A DNA stretch of 64,000 nucleotides from Planctomycetota bacterium (GTDB lineage Bacteria > Planctomycetota > Phycisphaerae > Phycisphaerales > SM1A02). The stretch's first letter is position 1; every line of letters starts with the position of its first letter. Made by a program: the position numbers and the translations under genes. Below the pieces are notes generated by a model. It was not told the DNA's origin. It saw only the letters and a list, made by a program, of their open reading frames with translations, and made no database searches. Shown in pieces: positions 55,101 through 64,000 of the stretch. The stretch lies in the NCBI GenBank assembly GCA_016872835.1, contig VGYX01000005.1:62001-126000 (forward strand), given 5' to 3'.

Positions 55101-56409
55101 GCGATCCCTGCATGACCCGGAAGTTGTCGAGCACGTTCACGATCGGCTCGGGAAGTTCCACCGCCCACGGCACGTCAGGCTGGGTGCGCAGCAGCGCGTA
55201 GCGAGAGATGTCCAGGCTCGCCGTCACGCCGCAGTGTCGAAGGGCCGCCTCGAACCACTGCTCGGCGAGCGCAAGGTCGGCCATGTCGGCGAGCGCCGGT
55301 AGCTTGCTGAAGTCGAGCGCAAGCGACAGACGGACGGGCAGGGGCACCGAGATCGGTTCGGACTTGCCCGCGGCGGCGTCGTGGACCGAGAACAGCGTTC
55401 CCTCGAAGTTGTCCAGACGGAGTTGCTCGTTCGCGAGCACGATGGTGCCGCGATCCACGTTCATGCGTGGCTTGCCCTGCAGCGCGCCTCGCACACCCTC
55501 GCTGAAACGCTCCCATCGGATGCCGAGATCAAGACCCAGCTCACCCAGGTTCAGCGCGAAGCCCCTCACGTCCAGGCTGGCTTCGTCGAGCGGCCGCGCG
55601 GGCGAACCCTTGATCCGCACGTCGGACACCATGCCTCGAAGCGCGAGGCGCTTGGTGCAGTACTCCTGCGTGGCTTGCGGGAGCAGCGGCGCCACCGTCC
55701 GATCGAAGTCGAGACGGTTCGCCTGCACCTCGTAGGCCAGGGAGCGCTCGTTCCAGCTGCCGGTCAGGCGAAGGCCGTCCTTCGCGTCGCGCGGCACCGG
55801 CTGCGTCTGCAGATCGGCCCCCTCGATCTCGATGAACTTGAAGGCGAGCATGTGCGGCCCGCGCGCGGGATCGTTCGCCAGCTCGCCTCGGAACGAGGGA
55901 TCGGCAAGCGTGGTGATGCGGTCGCCCTCGACCACGAGGTTCTCGATGCGCACGAGATCCAGGCGCGCAGCGCGCGGTCGCACGGTGAAGGAGATCCATC
56001 CGCGGCCCGTCGGTGGCTGCAGTGCCGCGAGGTTGAGCGCGTCGTCGCTGGCGCGGCGCGCGACACGGAGCACCGCCTCCTTCACCTCCAGATCCTCCAG
56101 GGCGATCGTTGCGGTCAGAAGGTCGATCGGCCGGAACTCGGAACTGAGTCCGCGGATCGACACGATCTCCTCGGTGCGGCCCGGCCACCCGTCGGCAAAC
56201 ACACGGATCGACTCGATGGACAGCCGGCCCCAGCCATTCCACCGCACGTCGGTCACCTCCACGCGCGTTCCCAGCGCGCTTGAGAGCGCCCAACGCGTGA
56301 GGACGGTCAGCGCCAGAGGCGACAGCAGCACCAGCCACGTGGTGCCGATCAGCAGGACCGTTGAAACCAGCGGCCAGATCACGCGACGGAGCTTTCGTTG
56401 CATCAGCAT
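52174..56409 (-). CDS. Giant AsmA-like (TamB/YhdP-type) envelope protein
   Basis: An N-terminal TM anchor (~10-32) is followed by ~1370 residues of beta-rich repeats, with AsmA-type stretches near the start ('VEVTDVRWNGWGRLSIESI') and the family's C-terminal pattern 'LRLMGTGSMDLATWDVALRF'. Such proteins form long hydrophobic grooves that carry phospholipids between inner and outer membrane. The operon with pssA suits that. Two starts are possible (56409 or two codons later); the anchor begins right after. TAGAAT ~30 bases upstream is the likely -10. 1411 residues. Confidence 0.8.
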   Translation of the reverse strand: MLMQRKLRRVIWPLVSTVLLIGTTWLVLLSPLALTVLTRWALSSALGTRVEVTDVRWNGWGRLSIESIRVFADGWPGRTEEIVSIRGLSSEFRPIDLLTATIALEDLEVKEAVLRVARRASDDALNLAALQPPTGRGWISFTVRPRAARLDLVRIENLVVEGDRITTLADPSFRGELANDPARGPHMLAFKFIEIEGADLQTQPVPRDAKDGLRLTGSWNERSLAYEVQANRLDFDRTVAPLLPQATQEYCTKRLALRGMVSDVRIKGSPARPLDEASLDVRGFALNLGELGLDLGIRWERFSEGVRGALQGKPRMNVDRGTIVLANEQLRLDNFEGTLFSVHDAAAGKSEPISVPLPVRLSLALDFSKLPALADMADLALAEQWFEAALRHCGVTASLDISRYALLRTQPDVPWAVELPEPIVNVLDNFRVMQGSLQINARAERPASEPGQPAIDPKVTGSLVIREGKGAYVNFRYPLQQVEATIRFKDEQIEVESLTAAGMTGNQLSIKGMVDGAGDDAGVDLRVQTESPAPIDLDLQNAFDEGPRRIFELLFARDMRDRLVAAGLLREQGTELGGMCDFDIRVKRVRGGGSRVETTGSIAVRNANVLCSRFPYPIRVQEGFIELQDEAIVLPPKRWTFHTPRGGTGSISGTVAIPRAPEGGRLARPDLELVVVEDRVNDLLLAAIPLEDWEDGRSKNQRWPGFDQSMASQSMRALQLEGELNLSGHIGATASGDTTLNIDILLADGSFRPRNGPDRLLERSGLPWPEGFDLDMVSAKVRLTEREATLIKLEGEAGEGRVIASGAASLRERDRSLTAELKRAPIGQWMVPLLPEEVRTSAADAWERCEVKGSFDGTIDIRQRTAGADARHAKFETRGVTFQARGVPSELRVTHGVLTIDGPTFGLDRVRVEARCRDRRVGVLEADGSIALDPSGTQDLRGNWMIDDFASLLWPEVLDAANLERISELHDDWNPVGFAGGTLLVTRTPAGEPDWDIEVTHDGVLVGDPGGVPISLSLVPGGHLAFGPDSIGVRGPSRDAPGLVGCLPGGEFALDGVISTGPRGPTGGGTVHMRFDIGPIHEGVLHVLPKELADALGTIELRAGNASSEDLRLLGWIPESPEPGLAGTIDLQDGSMRAGTVLSRIHAPFRIDARGGRPYPVQIQLGCGEGTFLAGDRFFDHADGVLRLTEGAKQIEIIDLQSDLYGGRACASAVIGGPANDWRLDLRIDGASLPGLIRGGTNTSFAAAGFVRGSLSLGGDLDGPDTLRGIGHLEASDARMGELPLTLRVLQATQLMLPLSDSLERASLDFHVRGKALRFERFDLSCPLLRLMGTGSMDLATWDVALRFRNRGVVPGLSDLFGAASDALFVIDVTGPASDPAVQVTPLPPFGQDPSTPSTPERVAAVHGNHS

Positions 56410-56438
56410 GCGTGGGAAGCCCGCGGATCGGGTGCCGC

Positions 56439-56466
56439 ATTCTACGGAAAGCCCGCGGGGTAGGCT
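56439..56466. promoter_or_regulatory. Divergent promoters (AsmA-like operon / small membrane protein)
   Basis: TAGAAT on the minus strand (56444-56439) is ~30 bases before the AsmA-like start, giving a short leader. TAGGCT on the plus strand (56461-56466) is six bases before the ATG at 56473 (leaderless type). The boxes are 16 bases apart. Confidence 0.5.
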
Positions 56467-56472
56467 TTCGTG

Positions 56473-56724
56473 ATGGACGCGCCCGTCCCCACGACGAACT
56501 GTCTCTGGATCGCCACGCAGACCAGCGCGACCGCGCCGGCGGCGCGCCTTTTCGGTGGCGTGCTGCTGTGGGTGTTCATGTGCGTGCTGCTGGCGGTGCC
56601 GTTGTTGATCGCGATCCGCGGCGCCGCGCGGCGTCGCGCCGAGTCGAGGGCACGATCCGGTCGCGCCGACGCGCAGGTCGATGCGTGGCGCGAATCGGCA
56701 CGACGGCTGGAGCCCGGTCCATGA
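56473..56724 (+). CDS. Small single-pass membrane protein
   Basis: 83 residues: a short N-terminal part, one TM helix ('LLWVFMCVLLAVPLLIAI', ~32-49) and a basic tail rich in Arg that should face the cytoplasm. No known family. A GTG one codon earlier is possible but the box spacing favours the ATG. Its stop overlaps the SDR gene (ATGA), so the two are coupled. Confidence 0.65.
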   Translation: MDAPVPTTNCLWIATQTSATAPAARLFGGVLLWVFMCVLLAVPLLIAIRGAARRRAESRARSGRADAQVDAWRESARRLEPGP

Positions 56725-57452
56725 GGCCGTGTGCACTGGTGACCGGCGCCACGAGACGCGTGGGCCGCGCGATCGCGCTGGAACTTGCGCGTACGGGCCA
56801 TGACATCGTGGCGACCTGGCAGACCGACGCGTCCGGAGCCGAGTCGCTCGGTGCGGACGTGCACGCGCTGGGGGGGCGGTGTCGGGCGCTACAAATCGAT
56901 CTGGGGTCGGATGCCGTGGATGCCGCGGCGCATGCGCTCACGGGCATCCACGCGATCGACGCGTTGGTGTTGAACGCGGCGGCGTGGCAGGCCTCGCCGT
57001 GGGATGCGCCGATGGCCGACGTGGCGCTGCAGGCCTTTCGCGTGAACGCGCTGGGTCCGGTCCGGCTGGTACAGGCGCTCACGCCGCTCCTGAGGGCTTC
57101 CACCTCGAAGGGGGGCGCGAGCGTGGTCGCGGTGGGCGACGCGCATGCGCAGGGCACGCCCGTTCGTGGGTACGGCGCATACATGATGTCGAAGGCGGCG
57201 CTGCATCAGGCGGTGCAGCAGATGGCGTCAGAGTTGGCGCCCGCGATTCGCGTGAACGGCGTGCTGCCTGGCGTGGTTGCCTGGCCCGAGGACATCTCGA
57301 TGGAGCGGCGCGCGGCGCTTCTCGCTCGCATTCCGCTGCAGCGGGCTGGGGAGCCTGACGACGTGGCGCGCCTGGTGCGCTTCCTGTGCACGGAAGCGCC
57401 TTTCATCACCGGCGCGTTGATTCCAGTCGATGGCGGTCGCTCGATCCGCTAG
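56721..57452 (+). CDS. Short-chain dehydrogenase/reductase, pteridine-reductase-like
   Basis: NAD(P)-binding 'LVTGATRRVGRAIALELA' is at the N-terminus; the Arg pair after TGAT is typical of NADPH-using pteridine reductases (FolM/PTR1). The catalytic block is 'GDAHAQ' then Y-x3-K in 'YMMSKAAL', with Asp in place of the usual SDR Ser, again as in pteridine reductases. The end 'ITGALIPVDGGRSIR' is standard. 243 residues. Dihydrobiopterin/dihydrofolate-type substrates are likely but not proven. Its stop shares CTAG with the convergent TPR gene. Confidence 0.8.
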   Translation: MRPCALVTGATRRVGRAIALELARTGHDIVATWQTDASGAESLGADVHALGGRCRALQIDLGSDAVDAAAHALTGIHAIDALVLNAAAWQASPWDAPMADVALQAFRVNALGPVRLVQALTPLLRASTSKGGASVVAVGDAHAQGTPVRGYGAYMMSKAALHQAVQQMASELAPAIRVNGVLPGVVAWPEDISMERRAALLARIPLQRAGEPDDVARLVRFLCTEAPFITGALIPVDGGRSIR

Positions 57453-58415
57453 CGATCGCCGGGCCGCGCACGATCGATCTCGGCTGGAGGTGCTCCGCGC
57501 TCTCGGGCGCGCGCGATCCACTCCTGCGCTCGTGTGGTGTCGCCCGCTTGCGTGTGACACCGAGCGGCCTGCGCGCACGGGCGCCAAGGTTGGGTCGGGT
57601 CCATCGCGAGGCGCTCCCATTGCTCGGCCGCCGCCGCGGGTTGCTGCGCGGCCTCCAGCGCGCGCGCGAGGATCTCGATCTCCGCGGGCGAAGCGGTGGG
57701 CTCGCGAGCGGGCGCCACGATGACCTCGAGCGCCGCCGCTCCTTGGCCGCAGGCGATGAGCGTGCTGCCCACCTCGAATCGAAGCGCACGATCGTTGGGC
57801 TTGCACGCGAGCGCCGCGCGCGTCGCCCCCGCCGCTTCGGATGGTTGGCCGCCGCCCAACAGCGCCTGCGCGAGCGCCAGATGCGCGGATGGCTCCAGCG
57901 GCGCCAACGAGACGGCGCGTTCCGCGGCCGCACGCGCGTCGCTCCACCGTGCGGCTGCGCGAAGCGCAAGCGATCGCTGGAGCGGGTGCTGCGCGTTGCC
58001 GGGTTCCAGTTCGGCCGCGCGGCTCAGGCGGGACATGGCGATCTCCACGCGACCTGCCTGCATGGCGGTGATCCCCGCGGCACTCTGCAGCCCCGGACTG
58101 TCGGGCCGAAGGTCGGCGGCGCGCGCGTAGGCGTCTGCGATGTCGGCGGCGGGAGCGCGTGCGGCCATGCGGGCGCGCCCGAGCATCTCCGCGGCAAGGG
58201 CGTCGTCAGGTCGCGTTCGGGCGCACGCCTCCGCGGCGCGCAGCGCCTCCTCGGTGCGACCGGCGTCGAGCAGGCGCTCGATGGACTCGAGCGCGCGCAG
58301 CGTCTCGGTGGATCCTCCCCGGTTCGAAGGGGCCTGCGACTCGCCGCAGCCGACCACGGCTGCCAGCAGGGCCAGCAGGGGAACGACGGCATGCAATGGA
58401 TAAGATCGGTGTCCC

Positions 58416-58417
<2 letters not shown>
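57449..58417 (-). CDS. TPR-repeat lipoprotein
   Basis: A signal peptide with lipobox 'AVVGC' (Cys ~24) is followed by ~270 residues of helical TPR-type repeats with the usual Ala/Leu/Pro spacing ('ARAADLRPDSPGLQSAAG', 'ALRAAARWSDARAAAERAV'). It is a scaffold for protein contacts in the envelope; the partner is unknown. The ATG chosen overlaps the valS ATG on the other strand (shared CATG); a TTG seven codons on would also leave a signal peptide. 322 residues. Confidence 0.8.
58401..58406 (+). promoter_or_regulatory. TANNNT box before valS
   Basis: TAAGAT, a good -10 match, lies nine bases before the valS ATG and inside the start of the divergent TPR lipoprotein gene. Confidence 0.45.
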
Positions 58418-61549
<3,132 letters not shown>

Positions 61550-61550
<1 letters not shown>

Positions 61551-62680
61551 TGCGATGCACGACCGCCATCACCCTCGCGGCGCTCGGTGTGATCGTGGGC
61601 TGCGGCGCACCGGCCTCGAAGCCCGTCGACGTCGCTCGAGCACCCGAACCGCCTCGGCCGGCCGCGGTCGCGGAACCGACGGCCATCGCGCCGGTTCCCA
61701 ACACGCCCTCGCCGGTGCGCTCCGTGCAGGAGTGGGATCAGGGCGGAGGACCCGGAGTGCTGGTGCGCACCGAGCGTTACAACCTTCGCCTGGCGGTCAA
61801 GGATCCGGTCTTCCGCGACCGCCTGCCCGCGTACATGGAAGCCTGCAGCGACGCCTACGCGCGCGCGATGGGGCCTCTGTCGGTGCCGACCGAGCCGATG
61901 GACCTCTATGTGTTCGCCTCGCGCGGTCCATGGGAGGCGTGGACGCGAAAGACGCTCGGTCGTGACGCGGACCTGTATCTCGGCCTCGGTCGCGGCGGAT
62001 TCACCACCGACGGCACCAGCGTGCTGTACGACATCGGGCGCGTCGACACGCTGACGATCATGGCGCACGAGGGTTGGCATCAGTTCAGCCAGAAGTCGCT
62101 GAAGGAGCCGCTGCCCACATGGCTCGAGGAGGGTCTGGCGTGCTGGATGGAGGGCACGCGCATGAATCGCGACGGACAGCCGACCGCGTTCCGGCCATGG
62201 CGAAACTTCGAGCGCTGGAACGAGGCGCGCAATGCCGTGACCGGCGAGCGCACGCTTGCCCTGTCCGAACTGCTCGAGACCTCGCCGCAGCAGTGCCTCG
62301 AGGAGGGCAGGGACGAACTCCTGACCTACTACGCGCAGACGTGGGCGCTCGTGCACTTCCTGCATGACGCCGAGAACGGCCGCTATCGCGAGGGCCTGCA
62401 GGCGATGGTGCGCGACGCCGCCGAGGGAAAGTTCATCGAGCGGCTTCAGGCGAGCCGCTTCGCGGGCGAGCCGGCCGCGGCGCGAAGGGCCGCACGCAGT
62501 CGCACCGGCGCGCTGGCGTTGCGCGAGTATGTGGAGCCGAATCTCGATCGGCTGCAGGTGCAGTACGACCAGTTCCTGCGCGACATCACGCGCCGGGGGG
62601 CCGGAGACCGCATCTTCAAGGGCGAGAGTCCGCTGACGGCCCCCGCAGGGACAGCCCCGGCGACGCCGCAGGCGAAGTGA
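61550..62680 (+). CDS. DUF1570-like zinc metallopeptidase lipoprotein
   Basis: A lipobox 'VIVGC' (Cys ~18) is followed by a Pro/Ala linker and a gluzincin-type domain (~70-340). The active-site candidate is 'MAHEGWHQFSQKS' (HExxH), with a downstream Glu in 'PTWLEEGLACWMEG' as third ligand. It should act at the periplasmic face of the membrane; the substrate is unknown. The ATG shares one base with the valS stop (TGATG), so it is probably co-expressed with valS although unrelated in function. 376 residues. Confidence 0.8.
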
Positions 62681-62774
62681 TCAGTTCCACGCCGAGCGCC
62701 CATTGCGCACCGGCCACATGCCAGATCCAGCCCGTGCCGACGCGTGCAACCGGTCGCAAGACGGCGCATGGAAA

Positions 62775-62860
62775 GGTGGGGAGGGGATTCGAACCCCTGA
62801 GACCCTTGCGGGCCTAGCCGATTTCAAGTCGGCTGCGTTCAACCGCTCTGCCACCCCACC
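62775..62860 (-). tRNA. tRNA-Ser (anticodon UGA)
   Basis: On the minus strand the sequence folds into a complete class II tRNA: acceptor GGTGGGG pairs with CCCCACC, the anticodon stem CCGA/TCGG holds loop CTTGAAA with anticodon TGA (plus-strand tca at 62824-62826), a long variable arm follows as required for Ser, and the T-arm is AGGGG-TTCGAAT-CCCCT. 86 bases; no CCA is encoded. It reads UCA and, by wobble, other UCN codons. Confidence 0.96.
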
Positions 62861-62900
62861 GGGGCTCCCGCATGCTAGCGGTCTCCGCGCGTGGCACGCC

Positions 62901-63455
62901 TCAGCGCGGCATCGAGCGCAGCAAGTGCGTCAGTTCGGCGTTGATGCGCTCAAGCTCCGCCGTACGCTCACGAACCGCCGTGTCGAGGTGGCGGTTCACC
63001 TCCTCCAGGGTCTCGATCTGGCGACGCGAATCCGCCTCGCGTACGGCGACGTGCGCGCGCTGGCTCGACTGCTGCGCGGTCATTGTGAGACGATGCGTCA
63101 TCAGCAGATCGATCAGCGGTTCGTTCGGAGGCAGCATGTTGCCCGCGATGCCCAGCTCCATCAGCGCCTCGAGCTCCGTGACCCAGAGGCTTCCGGCGAA
63201 CAGCAGTTCCTCCTTGCGAGGCAGTTCCACGAAGCATCCACGGATCTGGATGAAGGGCTCCTGCATGCGAAGGATGGTCAGCCGCCCGGCACACTGCTCC
63301 ACGATCCCAGCGAGGGTCGCGTTCGGCATGGAGGGCTGCATCTCCATGTGCTCCAGCAACGTCTGTCCATCCAGATGGTCGGGTGCCACGCGCTGCAGCA
63401 GAGGGCCCCGATGCGTGACGCGCAGCATGTGACCCAACTGCAGATGGAACGGCAT
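62901..63455 (-). CDS. HNOBA (haem NO-binding associated) protein with coiled coil, no output domain
   Basis: The first ~130 residues match an HNOBA domain, the partner of H-NOX sensors: 'MPFHLQLGHMLRVTHRG', 'GCFVELPRKEELLFAGSL' and 'LGIAGNMLPPNEPLIDLLM'. They are followed by a helix ('SRRQIETLEEVNRHLDTAV') like the signalling coil that normally leads to a cyclase, GGDEF or kinase domain. Here the protein stops after this helix (184 residues), 40 bases before the tRNA, so the output domain is absent. The ATG shares a base with the H-NOX stop (TGATG). It may signal by contact with another protein. Confidence 0.78.
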   Translation of the reverse strand: MPFHLQLGHMLRVTHRGPLLQRVAPDHLDGQTLLEHMEMQPSMPNATLAGIVEQCAGRLTILRMQEPFIQIRGCFVELPRKEELLFAGSLWVTELEALMELGIAGNMLPPNEPLIDLLMTHRLTMTAQQSSQRAHVAVREADSRRQIETLEEVNRHLDTAVRERTAELERINAELTHLLRSMPR

Positions 63456-64000
63456 CAGGCGGTCGAGAAGATCGGCCCATTCGGCGTAAATGCCGCTCGC
63501 CAGGTCACCTCGAAGACGTCGGTGGTGCCGCCCGGCTCTCGCGCATGGGCAAGCCGGACGGTCGGCTGAAGTCCGTACTTGTGTCTCAGGCCCTTCACCA
63601 GGCCGATCACCATGGGCGGCAGGCCCGCGCGGTGGGAGATGTATTCGAGCGTCAGGCTGCGCGGCTTCACGTCACGCACGTGGAACGAGGGCGGCTTCAG
63701 GTTGGGCATCATGAGCGCCACGCGCACGTGCATGGCGTCGAGCGCCGCGAGCGCTTCCGGGCGGTGGTGCCCAGCTGGTCCAGCAGCGGGCCGTAGCCGC
63801 GCTGTGCCGTGAAGGCGACCCAGAAGACGGCGATCTCCTCGACCAGCGTGGCCGCGTCACGACCGGTGGCCTCGCAGGCGGCACCCATCATCGCGAAGGT
63901 GAGTTCATCGGGGTACTGCCGCAGCGGCAGGAATTCGGGATTCGGCACGCCCGCCGTCTCGCGGACGCTCCTCCACGTATCCGCCCCGTGGTGTTGCGTC
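63455..64000 (-). CDS. H-NOX haem/NO-sensing protein, 5'-partial, with apparent frameshift
   Basis: The gene enters from beyond the window end; the visible N-terminal part reads in frame from ~63999 ('QHHGADTWRSVRETAG', 'YPDELTFAMMGAACEATG', 'FWVAFTAQRGYGPLLDQLG'). At 63757-63762 (plus CCGGGC) one base seems missing. Past that point the frame shifts and continues with the proximal haem His (63730-63728) in 'MHVRVALMMPNLKPPSF' and the haem-propionate motif YISHR. Adding one C in the C-run restores the H-NOX consensus ('APEALAALDAMHVR'). Left as is, the protein stops at 63709 without the haem ligand. Pseudogene or sequencing error cannot be told apart here. The HNOBA gene follows. Confidence 0.8.

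Noticed and set aside
62775-62860. tRNA-Ser as integration site of a mobile element
   Set aside because: No repeated tRNA 3' end, integrase or phage gene is seen on either side within the window.
63709-63770. Programmed frameshift in the H-NOX gene
   Set aside because: No slippery heptamer or stimulatory hairpin is evident, and a one-base loss in a C/G run explains it more simply.

Overview
The window is a GC-rich bacterial chromosome segment with densely packed, mostly short operons (many ATGA/GTGA stop-start overlaps) and one tRNA. I saw no insertion sequence, phage gene or CRISPR array. It fits a planctomycete, most likely class Phycisphaerae. The evidence is: secreted proteins ending in GC-type dockerin-like Ca-binding repeats (10.5-12.1 kb, 17.6-21.1 kb), RCC1-repeat and giant AsmA-like proteins, a Ser/Thr kinase with a TPR tail, a squalene-type C30 carotenoid cluster, and a full set of Gram-negative envelope genes. 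Lineage is inferred from gene content only.

Layout. 0-6.7 kb: end of an outer-membrane barrel, a lipoprotein, a FecR-domain coiled-coil protein and a CHASE2 adenylate cyclase. 6.8-10.4 kb (minus): GAF-PP2C phosphatase coupled to enolase, and a 2-hydroxyacid dehydrogenase. 10.5-13.9 kb: dockerin-anchored subtilisin-like protein and a two-domain ABC permease. 13.9-17.4 kb: nuoD-nuoE-small ORF-nuoF. 17.5-25.7 kb: RCC1/VCBS/dockerin protein, kinase-TPR, ybeY and a CorC/HlyC CBS protein. 25.7-32.9 kb: lptB, PEGA lipoprotein, PagL-like barrel, small unknown genes, LpxL-type acyltransferase, coiled-coil membrane protein, rpsT and a CPBP protease. 32.8-37.5 kb: MgtE-like transporter, kdsC and a 1025-residue LptC/OstA-like protein. 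37.5-44.9 kb: tryptophan 2,3-dioxygenase and the carotenoid cluster (two desaturase-type oxidoreductases, aldehyde dehydrogenase, acyltransferase, glycosyltransferase). 44.9-49.3 kb: MsbA-like ABC exporter, EEP nuclease/phosphatase and trpB. 49.3-56.4 kb (minus operon): AsmA-like giant, LOG-like protein, lipoprotein and pssA. 56.5-62.7 kb: small membrane protein, pteridine-reductase-like SDR, TPR lipoprotein, valS and a DUF1570-like metallopeptidase. 62.8-64 kb (minus): tRNA-Ser(UGA), an HNOBA-coiled-coil protein and an H-NOX gene that carries a frameshift and runs off the window.

How the genes fit together. Much of the window serves the cell envelope: LPS core sugar (kdsC), LPS transport (LptC/OstA-like, lptB, MsbA-like), lipid A acylation and deacylation (LpxL-like, PagL-like), phospholipid synthesis (pssA), AsmA-like lipid traffic and membrane carotenoids. 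A second theme is signalling: cAMP from an extracytoplasmic sensor, PP2C and kinase switches, and NO sensing by H-NOX/HNOBA.

The most striking signal that no single gene explains is promoter layout. At 17 gene starts a TANNNT box sits 6-9 bases before the start codon, which implies leaderless mRNAs, and several such boxes form very compact divergent promoters. A second is a 61-bp nested palindrome, perfectly symmetric in its arms, between the divergent halves of the carotenoid cluster.
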